From: Amphirosellinia nigrospora
Taxonomy: Eukaryota; Ascomycota; Sordariomycetes; Xylariales; Xylariaceae
Direction of reading: 5' to 3'
Assembly (NCBI GenBank): GCA_004123355.1
Contig: SCHM01000004.1
Coordinates: forward strand, 6,289,017-6,353,016
Length of the DNA: 64,000 nucleotides
Shown: piece after piece, positions 1-12,284 of the stretch
Layout: every line of letters starts with the position of its first letter
Position numbering within the stretch: position 1 is the first letter of the stretch
Made by a program: the position numbers and the translations under genes
The notes under the pieces: generated by a model
The model's database searches: none
What the model was told of the DNA's origin: nothing
The model's input: only the letters and a program-made list of their open reading frames with translations

Positions 1-2310
1 TTATTTTTAAAAAAAAACTTTTATAATATATTTAAAACATATTTTAAAACGTTTTTTTAGTTTTTTAAATAATAAGCTTAAGCTTGTTTTTTATTAAATA
101 TAATAATAATAAGTTTAATTTTATTATTTTATTATAAAAAATAAAACTTATAAAAAAATAATCGAATAGTTTTAAAATTTAGCTATTATTTAATAATTTT
201 ATTATTAAGTTTATAAATAGTTTAAATATATTAAAAAATATATATATATTTATATAAATAATATTTTTTTTATTTATAAATTTTTTTTATTTTTTAAATT
301 ATTTTAATTAAAGTTTAAAACTTTAATATTTTTACGTTTAATTTTATAAATATTTTTATTATAAATATAATTAAAAACGAAATTTTATAACGATTATATT
401 TATTATTATAGCTATAACTATTAAAGCTAATTTTATTATTTAATAAATTTAAATTATTATTAAAGTTATTTATTCCGTTATTATTATTTTTATTATTATT
501 ATTATTGCTTGTTTTAATTAAAATATATATTTTAGCGTTTTTTATATTATTTTTAAAACAACAAAAAAAAAACAAAATAAAAATATTATTATTATGCTTA
601 TTATATTTAAAAATAAAAATAAAAATATTATATTATTTTTTTTATTTATAGCTATATTATTAAAATTAATTATTATATTATAAAAAGCTTATTAGTTTAA
701 TATAATTAAAAAAAAATATTAATAAAAATATTAAAATTTTAATTATTTATATAATTAAATTAAGTTTATTATTAATTTATTTAATATTTTTATAGCTTTT
801 TTATATTTAGTTTAATTTAATTTTATTTAAATTATTATTTTATTATTATTTTAAAAATTATTTATAGTTTTTATATTAAATTTTAAATATTAGTTTAATT
901 TTTTAAACGAAAACTTTATAAGTTTTTAATTTATTATCGTTAATTAAGCTTTATTAATATTAGTTTTAGCTTTAGTTATTTTTATGTTTATTTTATTTTT
1001 TTTATTTTTTTTTTACTTTTTAAATTATATTATCGGATAATTTATAAACGTTTTTAAAAACTTATATTAATAATAATAATATTTATTTTAATAATTATTA
1101 TATTAAAAAAAAGAAAATACTTTTAAATAAAAATTTTTTAATAATAAGTTTAACGTTTAGTTTAATAAATAACTAAATACGTAAAAAAACTATTATTATT
1201 TTAATTTTATAATTTATTATTTTATATAATATTATAAATAATAACTTAAAAATAAAATAAACTATATATAAATAAAAATAAAATAAAATATATATAATTT
1301 ATAACTATATTTTAATAATAAAACTAATATATTTATAAGTTTTAATAATAAATTAAAACGTTTAAAAATTTATAATAAAACTAAAATATTTAAAACAATT
1401 AATTAAAAATTTATAACGTTTATAACTTATATAATTTTAGCTACGCTATAAAAACTAATATATTTAAAATATAAAAATACTTTATTAAGCTTTTTTAAAG
1501 CTAAATAACTAATTTATTTAAAAGCTTCGTAAAAATATAAAAATAAAAATAAAAAATAAATTAACGTTAAAGCGCAATATTTGCTTTAATTAATAAATAT
1601 ATATAAATCGCGTATTAATTACCGCTAAAAAAATTAATATTTTTTTACTTTAAAAAATCTAAAAATAAATAGTTTTTAATATAGTTTAATATTATAATAA
1701 AACTACGTAATAAAGCATTATTTTAAAAAAATATTATAAGTTATAAAATAAAACTTAATTTAAAAAAAAAATCTATTATTAAATTTATATAGTAAATTTA
1801 ACAATAAATTTTTTAACTAGTAGTATATATTAGTTATTTATTTAAATATAAATATTATTAGGTGGTTTTTTTTTACGTTTTACGTAAAAAAACTACTAAT
1901 AATATAAACCTTTTAAAAGCTTTATTAATTATATTATTACTTTTAATAAATATTTAACTTTAAATTATTTTATTAAATTATAATTATTTATATAATAAAA
2001 ATAAATACTAAAAACCGAATATATATAATAATAAATAAAAATAAAAAAGTTTTTAATTCGGGTAAAAAAATTTTTTATTTAAAATATAAAAAATAAAAAA
2101 ATTTTTATCGATAAAAAACCTTTTTTTTATTTAGTTATACTTTTTTTATAAAACTTAAACAAACTTAAAATAAACTTATCGTTAATTTGTTGCGCTTATA
2201 TATAGCTTTAATATAATTAAGCTATTTAACTATAGCTCATTAAAAAGCATAAGCTCGCTTAACCATTAATAGCTACTTTTAATAAACTTATAAATATTTA
2301 ATTAATAATG
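1..2310. repeat. AT-saturated gene-free island (RIP-like)
   Basis: This stretch is almost entirely A/T with long TTTA/AATA-type runs. The only long open frame (near 315-575, minus) is asparagine-rich low-complexity translation of the base composition. Composition returns to ordinary values sharply at about 2.3 kb. In Pezizomycotina such islands are typically transposon copies destroyed by repeat-induced C-to-T mutation. I see no intact transposon domain, so its origin is inferred from composition alone. Confidence 0.75.
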
Positions 2311-3165
2311 GTTTTTATTACTATTCTAGGGACAGGAAGCATTAACCTTATGTGTTTAATACGGAAAAAAACCAAATGGACATTAAACAGCTCAACAAAT
2401 TTTATACCCTTAGATGACTTACAATTGTTTCATAGATTGATCTAAATCCATTGTGATATAACGCCCCGGGTAGTTAACCGTTATATTTAAGTAGGGTCAG
2501 TGTAATTGCCAATGGTGGGCCGGAGACGGCTTGTATGGTATCTCGAGCCAAACAGCATGTTAACGGTTACTTAGGTATGCATGATAATTTCTCACGAATC
2601 TGATTAAGCTTATCTTTTTATAATGACACTTTATATCGAATAAAATATGTGTGTTTATATAGACTAAGAAGAACTTACTAAAGGGAATTGAACCTCGTGG
2701 CATATTAACGACAGTCTTAATCTACCTCGATACGGCATTTTGAAATAATTATTTCCTGCGCTTGCCCCTTTCACTTCTGGTAGATCGTATCCGTACGTGA
2801 ATTTGACGATTTATACATTTATGAGTTGGAACGAATAGAAACAATCGATTTTTGGCTCGAATTCATAACCATCACTGGACATCACATAGAATCGCAGGAA
2901 GGCTAAATTCTAGTGGCGAACAGCCAAATACTAAAGAGCTTCGCTCGAAGACGTTCCCGTATTGCTATACCATGCTGCACACCATTATACCTGCGCATTG
3001 AGATTACGATAGCAGCAGCACCAACCCTTTTTGACTGCAGATGAAAGAGATTAATGAGTTTATGTCCTATAAGCACTGAGATATCCTAGGTTAAACTAGC
3101 ATCCCCGAATCTGAGTATTTTACATCATTGCCAATATTGTGAGTGAGAAAGTTCAGGTCCTATCT
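2311..3165. other. Intergenic, no gene seen
   Basis: Ordinary base composition between the AT island and the 3' end of the first gene. I see no convincing coding frame, RNA gene or repeat in it. Confidence 0.5.
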
Positions 3166-4272
3166 CTAGCTCTCATTCAGCCACTTGTAGACTACCCTCG
3201 CATCCTTCCCCTTATATCTCTCGTCTGCCATAGCTTCCTGAAAAGCGTCAAGCGTCGGCCCATCCAGAACAGTTCTAGCACCTACACTCTTCGCCAACTT
3301 GCTTCCCATGCCGAGTACCTTAGCGCAAAGTTCGATCCTGAACCCGCCATTGTAGTCTCTGCTACTTGGGACGTTATCTTGTACCCCGGGCACTGGGTTG
3401 CTCTTACTCGTAACCCAACATTGCCCACCGCTCGCATTGATGACGTCAGTGAGTAGCTTGACATCGAGACCAGCCTTCGTTCCTATGTTGAGAGCCTCAG
3501 ATGCAGCAAGAGACGTGATTGCGCTGAGGTAATTATTGATCACTTTGAACGCCGTGCCAGCACCGACATTACCACACAAGAAGATCTCTTTTCTTTTCCC
3601 ATGTGTTTTAGATACGACTTTACGATTGGAAAGACCGTATCGGAGACAGTCGGTGGGCAGCCAACCATAAACGTTAATGTGCCTGCTTCGGCACCCATAG
3701 GACCCCTGAAACTGGCGCGTCAACGAAAGTGAGGGTCCCATTGAGCTTAGAGCCGCTGACTTCTTGAGTGGCCTTAGCAACAGCGAGGATTATATCAGTC
3801 TCAATAGTCCCACACTCCATAATGAGCTTAGGTGCTGGTGATCCTGACTCTGCTGCAGCGACGGCGCCCGCGAGGATACCCGTTTCCGGATCCAGATAGA
3901 CCGACTTCACGGCGTCTGACCCAGGAAGCATAGTAATCACGGTATCCTTTCGTAGTAAGTATTTTATATGTTTACATCTTTGGAAATTGAGCCGAGGACA
4001 CTACTTACAGCCACTTTTGTTGCTTCAAATCCATTAGCGATAACTTCAACAGCGGCCTGCCCTTGCGCTTCATTCAAGAATCTCTCTACTGCATCCGTAC
4101 TCACATCGCATATAAGCAATGTTTTTTCAGGGCCTAGACCAGAGAGGAGGTTTTTCGCCATGGATAGCCCATCACCCAAGCCCTTCAAGGAACAGTTAGT
4201 GCTCGTCTCATTGTTGTTTACCTGGGTTATCTTACCGATAAAAGCCACGGCATCTGTGGGAGAAGCAGGCAT
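3166..4272 (-). CDS. 3-hydroxyisobutyrate dehydrogenase-like NAD-binding oxidoreductase
   Basis: Beta-hydroxyacid dehydrogenase family (6-phosphogluconate/3-hydroxyisobutyrate dehydrogenase fold), oxidising a 3-hydroxy acid with NAD(P). The N-terminal Rossmann start (AVAFIG / GLGDGLSMAKNLL) is split by a short intron. A second intron (about 3945-4008) precedes DTVITMLPG. Next come the substrate-loop motif FVDAPVSG, GAEAGTLTFMVG, and the C-terminal helical domain with the GNVGAGTAFKVINNYL lysine region and a VVYKWL end. Two single-base losses are needed: near 3703 (a C4 run on the plus strand) and near 3592 (an A/T run). The glycine loop reads GLGDGL, one residue shorter than the usual GxGxMG. 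First gene of the accessory cluster, same strand as lactonase 1. Family confident, substrate unknown. Confidence 0.8.
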
Positions 4273-4782
4273 GGTGATCGATATCGCAAGTTGTTTACCC
4301 CTTTTCTATAATCATAGGGGATAATGGTACACCCAAAATGTGAGCCTGAGTAGGTCGATCTGGAAAGTAGATGGGCTAATAAAAATGAAAATACGCGTTA
4401 CACGGAATGATTTCCCAGTGTGCCTAGTATCTCTGCTCTCACTATCTCATGCGGAATACTACAGTTTGTCTCATATGCAATAATTTGACTATCATTTATC
4501 AATCGAATTTCACCATATAATCGAGTTCATTTACAGAACACCAAAGCTTATGGAAGTTATGGCACCGGGTACGATTGAGGCTTGAAACCTCAACTGCCGT
4601 GAATTGGAGATTCAAGTTCCCCGCGCGAGGGTGGTGTTCATCCAGATGCACGAGTTTCCCCAAGAACAATATTGCTGGTACCGATCGTGCACCAGAACAG
4701 TGCTTCTATAGGTCGATCTCGACATGATCGTAAGATTTGGGGGTTATGGATTTAAGTACTCCCAGCTGCAAGATGGTCCAAT
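4273..4782. other. Intergenic spacer
   Basis: About 0.5 kb upstream of the dehydrogenase-like gene and downstream of lactonase 1. It presumably contains the dehydrogenase promoter. No clear motif was recognised. Confidence 0.4.
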
Positions 4783-5968
4783 CTATAGCTTACCCGGCCA
4801 GAATCGATGCCTATTGCGTTCACTCCAACCCTTGTCATGCGCGAGCACGACCTCAACATCGACATCCTTCTTCAATTGGGTCACCCCTCCGTTAATCTCA
4901 GCCAATGTCTTCTTCGCCAAATCCGTATGCACATGTACGCTTCTTATCCCGCCGCGACCATCGCTATACTCGGCAATTCCTTTTTCTCCGCTCAGAATCC
5001 TGGTGTCGTGACAGCAATCCCCGCCTAGGTAAACGTACTTCTTCTCGCCAGTACGCACGAGTAGGTTCACATGTCCGTATATGTGCCCCGGGCTATCAAT
5101 GACGTAGACGCTTTGATCCCCGAAGAAATCGATTGTGCGGGGAAAGCCGCCGAATGGTTGCCACGACCAATTATCTGCTGCGGGTGGCAATTTAGCCAGC
5201 GTGTCGGTGGGCGTCGGCGTCTGTACTGGAGAATCATGCCCGGCATAATATTCGTGGAAATGGGTGCCCTGGCTAGGAGTTGGCGGTAATTCGACCGTAC
5301 GTAGCGCTGGGAGTTCATTATCGTTGAATAATTCGGCAGGGTAATTTAACCCTGCACCGTTTTTCAGGAGATCCAAGGTGCCGGATCCCACGACAAACGT
5401 GGCACTGGTAAAGTCCGACGGCGTACCGATGTGATCCCAGTGTACGTGGCTCAATACCACGAAATCTATGTCTTTCTCTGGGTTGAGAAGCTGATTGATG
5501 CTTTGATCATTGTTTGCACCAACGCGAAGACTCGTGCTGCAGTCAGGATCAGTAATGATTGGTTGTCGGTCGGCAACATGCAGTTGTTGGGCTATTGCGT
5601 AGCCCGAAAGATCATGCTTGACGCCCAAATCGAAAAGAATATTTGTCACATTTCCGTTACGAGACGGAGGTGAAGATGGGTGTTGAATAAGAAAGGACAG
5701 CGATGGGACGGTGGTGCGCGTATCAGGATCAGCACCAGTTACAAAGAGGTAATCAGGGAGTGTTACTATATCATGGAGGGTCAGTGTTTGTCAATTCCGG
5801 CGTGATATATAAGTGTTTTTGAGATGCAAAAGATGGTCTAGCTCAATTTCTTTCTCGTTGAAATTGACCTTGATTGTAATAAACCGAAAGACTTTACGTA
5901 CTGTGTCCGGCGTTCAGGGCTGAAACTGTTACATAGACCGGACTCTCAGATTCATGGGAAACTGCCAT
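4783..5968 (-). CDS. Metallo-beta-lactamase-fold lactonase 1
   Basis: Predicted zinc hydrolase of the AHL-lactonase/AttM-like MBL group that opens lactone (possibly lactam) rings. The gene model is exon 1 5902-5968 (start at 5968), an intron with GTACGT donor and ATATAG acceptor, and exon 2 4783-5765, giving 349 residues with no frameshift. The spliced start reads VSALNAGH then ITLPDYLFVTGADPD, typical of the fungal family. The zinc motif HVHWDH lies at about residues 129-134. Further ligands sit in SPGHIYGHVNLL and GGDCCHD. It shares the family architecture with the second lactonase at 12.3-13.3 kb and is divergent from the alcohol dehydrogenase across a 0.5-kb shared promoter. Fold and chemistry class are confident; the substrate is not known. 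Confidence 0.88.
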
Positions 5969-6492
5969 CTTACAATAGCAAGTTATTTTGGTTTCGATAA
6001 ACAGGGCGTCGGAGTGAAATGGGAATCCAAAATACGCAAAAATGTTTAACATGAATCTCAAGCTTTCCACCTCCTCCCTTTCACACGATCCCTTTCATTG
6101 CCATCCTTTCCAGATTCCAATCCATTTAGGGCTATACACCCTAGAACAAAAGCAATCACTCCATACGGCGAGCATGATTAAAGCATATGAGGTAGTATGG
6201 AGCAAGATACTTGATGCATCTGAGCTGTGACGGTATCGGCAAAAGGCAATCCGACAATGAGGGGAAGACTGCAGCACACCGGTAATTCTCAGTCTGCGGT
6301 AGGGGTATTTATGCCACCACGTAATTCTCCTCACCCATGATTGGAGATTATGGAATGCTGGGCGGAAAAGGGGGGGATTAATTTGCCACCTGAAATAGCA
6401 ACACTATGATGCTGAAGCCCGCCTGTATCGCGCTTTAAGAATGGTCGAAACATAGCTCCTAGACATTGAAGCAGTGGAGGCAAGAATCAAGA
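5969..6492. promoter_or_regulatory. Shared promoter region, lactonase 1 / alcohol dehydrogenase
   Basis: Gene-free 0.5 kb between two divergent start codons of the same cluster, so it should contain both promoters. No specific operator could be assigned. Confidence 0.4.
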
Positions 6493-7630
6493 ATGGCGAC
6501 AACTAGTAATTCTAACTTACCAGAATCTATGAGAGCCCAGTTCCTGGATGCCTTCAACACCCCCTATAATCTCCGCTCTGTCCCTCTCCCCGTTTTCAGC
6601 TCGCCCCACGATCTACTTATCAAGGTCGAAGCAGCGTCCTACTGTCATACAGATGCCGTCCTCTCTGCGGGGCAAATGCAGCCCAATCCACCCAGCTTCC
6701 CACATGTGGGATGCCACGAGTTCGCGGGAACTATTGTCGCATTGCCTGACAATTCCTTGTCAGTTTTGAAGATAGGGACAGAGTCGGCGTTCCTGGCCGC
6801 GCATTCCATCCATGCGGGACATGTTTTGAATGTGCTGCCGGACCAACCTCAGCAGATCCCGACGCAGATCTCACCGGATACTCCGTATGCTGTCCAAATT
6901 CTCGTAACAATGGCTTAGATGGCCCTGGGGGCTTCAGAGAATACGCTGTTGTCGACAACCGTCAGATCGCACCCATTCCGAACAACATGACAGCGGTTGA
7001 TACAGCGGTTCTCATGTGCGCCGGTGTTACTATCTTCAATGCCTTGAAGCGGTGCGCTCTCCAGCCTGGCCAGCGCGTTGGTATTGTTGGCTGTGGTGGT
7101 GGACTTGGTCACCTAGGACTGCAATTTGCTACGAAAATGGGTCTCAAGGTACTGGGAGTCGATAATGCTGACGCTCCGCTGCAATTGGCTCAGAATCTCG
7201 AAACGGGAGCTAGGATAGTTGATGCAAGAACACTAGGTGCAACTGAAGTGGCCATTGAACTTGGAACCGAAGACGGGAAGCAAGATAGGGGTGACATGGG
7301 ACTTGACTCAGTCATCATCTTACCAGAGAGTCAAAAAGCTTTTGACTACGGCGTCGGTCTCTTGAGGAATCATGGAAGGTGTGTCGTGGTGTCTTTCCCA
7401 GAAAGAGGCTTCCATGTCTCTGCGCGCGACATCGTCTTTCGGGATGTTTCCATTGTGGGTAGCCTAGTGGGAGTAATAAGACACTGAGGGAAACATTACA
7501 GTTCGCTGCAGAACATGAGGTGAGAGCGGTGATAAGAACATTTCCATTATCAAGACTGAACGAATTGGTGACTGAATATCATAAGGCAGAAGGTGGAAAG
7601 CTTGTCATTGATATGAATTTGCCAGATTAG
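6493..7630 (+). CDS. Zinc-type alcohol dehydrogenase (MDR family)
   Basis: Medium-chain dehydrogenase oxidising or reducing an alcohol/aldehyde with NAD(P). I chose the ATG at 6493 over an in-frame one at 6466 because MATTSNSNLPESMRAQF starts the family block. Catalytic-zinc side: SYCHTD and GCHEFAG. Structural-zinc side: CGTCFEC followed by CCPNS. Rossmann motif GIVGCGGGLGHLGLQFA. The C-terminus reads SNKTLRETLQFAAEHEV and stops at 7628. The single long exon needs two single-base additions, near 6770 (a GGG run, restoring DRVGVPGRAF) and near 7468 (GGG, restoring LVGSNKT). No internal stop substitution is seen, so error or very recent damage is likelier than old decay. Probably acts on a ring-opened hydroxy product of the lactonases (inference). 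Confidence 0.85.
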
Positions 7631-7790
7631 CTGTTCAGTTAGTCAAAAGTGAACTTGACCATATAAATAATATCAATTATGACACTCTGATCGATGAAGA
7701 TGTCTTAAATGTCCTCCCACCCGCAAGGGGCTCGTGCCAAGGATGTAGGGAGCCATAGAAATCATTTGTTTCCCAATACTCTTATCCAAG

Positions 7791-8236
7791 TTACGCTGCT
7801 TTGCTTCCAAGCTCCCTAGCCATTTCACCCTTCTCAGCCATCTCATTGAGCACTTTCTCTGCTACCTTCATCGCATCAACGCCGGCGGGACACCACAGTA
7901 CGTTGTACAATGGAGAATAGCCTCCCTGATTTCGAGCTCGGTAAGGCCATTATTCCTAGCGCCCCTAATATGCACAGCTAGCTCCGGCGCACGATTGAGC
8001 GCCATGAGCATACCGATATTCAGCAGGCTGCGCTGTTTTCTTTCAAGTCCCGGGCGCGTCCAGGCATAACCCCAGCACCATTCCGTGACGAGTTCTTGTC
8101 CGGGCTTGGAGAACTCGCTCGAGCCATTCGCGAGAGCGCGGTCGACATATGAGTCGCCAACGACGCTACGGCGCACTTTGAGCCCTTCATCAAACAGTTG
8201 CTTGTGGAGATCGTCAAATTTCGGATCTGTACTCAT
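7791..8236 (-). CDS. Carboxymuconolactone decarboxylase-like protein (single domain)
   Basis: CMD/AhpD-like family, small helical proteins that decarboxylate or isomerise ring-derived lactones or act as thiol peroxidases. It starts [15 protein letters not shown] at 8236. The body reads [43 protein letters not shown] and YCGVP, matching 4-carboxymuconolactone decarboxylase. One base is missing near 7888 (GGG on the plus strand). With it restored the frame continues [17 protein letters not shown] to a TAA at 7791. Without it the protein ends early in PPALMR. It sits between the dehydrogenase and the transporter and is divergent from the transporter. Confidence 0.85.
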
Positions 8237-8945
8237 ATTGAGGGGTAATAGCTGATCTGTATAACTTGGATTTTCAATGCAGTGTGGCCGGCTCCGTATT
8301 GTGCGTAGCAAACGTTGGTAATTCGTCAATGAAATATCAAAGTAGAATTCTCTACACGCTTTCTGCCGTATGATTTAAGTTGTTATAATTAGGAGCTAAG
8401 GGGATTCTGATGAGGGGATAGTGCATGATTATGCTACAGTTGCATCATATTCTACCGACTCCGCACGCCACATGCCCTCGGCTTTAGGTTGATTGAATGC
8501 TACAGTACTTTATTGGAGCACGTCGTAGGAGACTGAATCCTGGGAACCGGGCACGGGAATTGTTCGATAACGAAAAGCATTCGTTCTTAACCGGACACCA
8601 AGTCTACGATAAGGGTGAGACTCCGTCGATCGGAACTGACCGAGACGAGCATACCTAGGATTATCCTCTATCTCACAATGCTTGTATTCTCAATTAAACA
8701 CACGCGATTGATAAAAGCGATTTCACTGATACAGCAACCTATGACGTCTGAGTAGCTATCAATGTCTTCATGCCACAGTAGCTCAAGGAAAACCCATTGT
8801 ATCAAATAGTGTTCACGATCTTATCACACTTCACTGTCTCAGATCGCCATAGATATCATACGTTCAGTCACTACCTGTTTTCATCTCAGCAATTATTCGG
8901 CCCCCTTTTACGTTCCTCCCTAGGTTATCACATATAGCTCAGACC
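8237..8945. promoter_or_regulatory. Divergent promoter region, CMD-like 1 / MFS transporter
   Basis: Gene-free 0.7 kb between divergent start codons at 8236 and 8946. It must supply both promoters. No recognisable operator. Confidence 0.4.
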
Positions 8946-10823
8946 ATGTCCAGTGAGAATGAGAAGTCCAAACTCAATATCGACTCTGCGCAACATGAAT
9001 ACGGCAGTCAAGAGATCGAAGCGCAGCGTCGCAAGGAGAAAGCTCTCGTCCGCCGATTGGACTGTTTCATCGCACCCGTGATGATGCTCCTGATGCTCAT
9101 CAGCTATCTGGACCGAGGTAATATAGGATTCGCCGCAACTCAAGGGATGACCCAAGAGATTCATTTGAAGGGTACCCAGTTCAATGTGGGCAGTTAACGT
9201 TCTCATCATCTTCCGCTTCAGAGGATCTGGTGCACTATGCGTCATTCTAACACGATACCAATTGAGCAAGACCGCAGTTTCCGTCTTCTATATCTTCTAT
9301 ATTCTCGCCGAGTTTCCTACTACCCTCTTGGTTAAGCGTCTTCGATTCGACAGGGTCATCCCAGCTATCACGCTGGGTTGGGGTAAGGATATATTTTAAT
9401 ACCCCTTTACTAAGGGTTACGCATCTGCCCTAATAACTTGAAAATGTATTGCTGACGGCTACTATCGCTATTTTAGGTCTCATATGTCTCTTCACCGGGT
9501 TCATCCAATCGTTTGGTCCACTTGTTGTCACTCGTGTGCTACTTGGATTCTGCGAAGGTTGCCTGTTCCCCTCTCTGACATTATTCCTGTGCAACTGGTA
9601 TAAGCGAGAAGAGTTAGGCCTTCGTATCGCTTTCTTATTTAGTGAGTAATTTCCCTCGATGTCTAAACACCCCTTAAAACAATATCTGACCGGGTACCAT
9701 AGTTGCATCTGCGCTGTCTGGCGCCTTTGGCGGACTTGTAGCTTGGGCTGTTTTGCATCTTGATGGAGTTGCAAACATATCTGGATGGAGATGGTAGGTT
9801 TCGGTTCCTCAGCTAGTCCCCTCCTGCCCCTAAATCTAATCAAGATATTCTAGGTTATACATCATCGAAGGCCTTGTTACAGTCATCTGGGCTGGCCTCT
9901 GTTACATACTTATTCCTCAAAGTTACGAGACAGCGTACTTCCTAAATGATGAACAAAAGTCTCTCATGAAAAAGCGTGCCGAAGAGATGAGTGCCTACAG
10001 TGGCGGTTCAGGGCATTACACGAAGGGAGACATCAAAGAAGCCGCCAGGGATGTGAAAACGTGGGCACACGCCGTAATTCAGATAGCCGTCGTTACTATC
10101 CTCTATGGTACGTCAATTAGAAGATACCGCTAGATTCAATATGTTAACCTTCATTTTAGGTTTCGGTACATTCCTGCCCATCATCATCAAGGATGGGTTT
10201 CACTTCTCAACTGTGCAGGCACAATATCTTGTCATTCCCGTGAATCTCTGGGAGCTATCGTTTACGGTATTGGCGCAGGACTGTCTGATAAGTACTCTGC
10301 CCGCTTTTTACCGCTAATAATATGCGCTCCATTTGGCATCGCTGGGTATGCGATTTTACTCTGCGACGTGCCTTCAGGGGTACGATATTTCGCCACCTAT
10401 CTCATCGCTATTCCGTGCTTCCTATGCACTGGTGGCAACATGTAGGTAAACTCGGGTTTCAACACTCACAATCGACTTGATACTAGGTAATATGCTAATT
10501 TTGCTTCACTGCCCAGCGCTTGGACATCAGTAAACTGTGCGCCCGATGGAAAACGCGCAGCTACATTAGGGATTTCGTTGTCCCTAAGTAACATCGGCGG
10601 CGTTATCGCGGGTCAAATCTATCAATCCGGTTCCGGGCCTGCTTTCACGCTCGGCCATGCTTGGTCTTTAGGATCTTTAAGCGTTGCGTGGCTAGTATGC
10701 TGGATCGTACGAATGATATACACGCGGCGCCAGGCATGTAAGGACAAGGCATTAGCTGAAGGGATTACAGTACCTGAGGGGCGTTATACAGATAGATCGC
10801 CGGATTTTAAATATCAGCTTTAA
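8946..10823 (+). CDS. MFS transporter, DAL5/allantoate-permease type (anion:cation symporter)
   Basis: Twelve-helix plasma-membrane importer of organic anions. It has seven exons: 8946-9185, 9271-9382, 9477-9641, 9703-9793, 9854-10107, 10160-10441 and 10517-10823, each junction giving a continuous frame. The signature LISYLDRGNIGFAATQGM follows a soluble N-terminus. Later helices read VFYIFYILAEFPTTLL, TRVLLGFCEGCLFPSL and SLSNIGGVIAGQIYQSG. The frame breaks once, near 10251 (CTCTGGGAG). One extra G there restores NLWGAIVYGIGAGLSDKY. DAL5-family members carry carboxylates, vitamins or ureides, which fits uptake of an acidic substrate for the neighbouring enzymes. The specific substrate cannot be read from sequence. 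Confidence 0.87.
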
Positions 10824-10923
10824 GTATTGAATACAAACTAAAGCACTCGATGGAAATTCTCGATGGAAATTTGAGTGCTCGCCTTACTTCTGTCAGACTC
10901 TCTCTGTCGACTCTCTCTGTCAC

Positions 10924-11791
10924 TCAAGTAGAACCCCCAGTCAACTCTTCAATGATTGGCGCCGCCACATGGGCCGTATGTAAACTTAGTAGTGTTGCCA
11001 GCTCCAATACTTCTAGTATTTCTTGGGGGTCGCACCATAGCCGAGAGCATTCCGCATATGGAGCTTCAGTCCAGGTACGTAGAGGTGGGTTGAGGCCGCA
11101 TCAAATGCGCAGTACACAAGCTCTTTTATCTAGTCTCAAGTTAGCGATACTTGCCACACGCTAAACTCAGTTCGAAATTCATATGATCGGAGAATGGTAC
11201 CTTAGGTTCAAGTACCCCTTTACCCTGCTCGGCGGCCCCCTCTACATTCTTGACCCACGGCAAACTCGAGAATTCCAAATATGCCGCGAAGAACTCTGGA
11301 TCAAGTCTCAGAAAGTCTTCCCAGAACGTATGCCAGTATCCACGCTTCGCCGTAAATTCCCTCTGCAGATTTTGCTGCGTCTCATTAAACGGCCGCGTGA
11401 TGTCGTCAAGATATTTCCCCTCCTCTTTCAACACTTCAACGAGGAGTGGAACTCCGATATTACACGCGTGAATTCCCAATGTGCTTGACAACTCGATAAC
11501 CTCGAGGATCTCATCCCTACTCGCCCCTTCCCTCGCCGCCGACGCGACATGCTCGCGAATGCCTGGTGCGTAGAGATGGGTTGCGGCACAATCAACGGCA
11601 AGAGATATAAGAGCTTGTTCCTTGCGCGAGAGGTGAGATTTATTCCGCGGCACACTTGCTAGTGAGACGCTAGCAGAGAAAAATTCAGGGTCGAAGTTCA
11701 AGAGTGAGTCCCATCCAGAATGGAAGGCATCGGGTCCTAGTTTGGCATCAAACTCCTCCCTGAATTTCTTCTTTTCCTCTCCTTTGGCCAT
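10924..11791 (-). CDS. Double-domain carboxymuconolactone decarboxylase-like protein
   Basis: Two tandem CMD/AhpD-like domains in about 265 residues. Domain 1 contains DCAATHLYAPGIREHV and ASRDEILEVIELSSTLGIH. Domain 2, after an intron (11130-11200, GTACCA to TAG), contains CAFDAASTHLYVPGLKLH and EILEVLELATLLSLHTAHV. The internal repeat supports duplication and fusion. One base is missing in a G5 run at 11025-11029. Restoring it gives GATPQEILEVLEL and a stop at 10924; without it the second domain is cut. Convergent with the transporter and upstream of the second lactonase. A ring-cleavage or decarboxylation step in the local pathway is inferred. Confidence 0.85.
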
Positions 11792-12284
11792 GATTTCGAA
11801 TCAAGATTGCAGGACAGTTTGTTTAGACTCCTATAGATATATTGCGATCATGTATTGCAGCTTGGACAAACGATCGAAGCAAAATCAAATCATCACTCAC
11901 CTATCATCGATGCAAGAGCCACAGACAACAAAATAGCCTGAAGGCGAAGGCTCGTACAACAATCACCGAGTACCCCGCCCACTTCGCAGGGTTGGCACCG
12001 ACAATATGCTACAGCATCATGCCAAAGCATGGTTCATATTGGGGTAGTGATAACCTCTATGAGGGGAATTGGTATTCGCCAGTCTGTTGAGTTGGATCAC
12101 TGGGAAATAGTTCGGGCAAATTGCAAGAAGCCAAAAGTCACACTTGAAGGCGTATCCAAGTTTGATTCGAGGGTTATTATCGCGACGGGGATACGGCGCG
12201 ATTTAAAATATATCTCAGGTCACTACAGACAATGAATGCATCAAGGCATATAGAAAAGTAATATAAAACCGATCAATATGTATT
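11792..12284. other. Intergenic spacer
   Basis: About 0.5 kb between the start of the double CMD-like gene and the 3' end of lactonase 2. Short open frames here show no family resemblance. Confidence 0.4.

Noticed and set aside
315-575. 86-residue Asn/Lys/Ile-rich frame in the AT island
   Set aside because: Pure reflection of A/T composition with no domain; not a gene.
2685-2750. tRNA-like phrase aattgaacctcg on the minus strand
   Set aside because: The flanking bases do not form the acceptor or T-arm stems.
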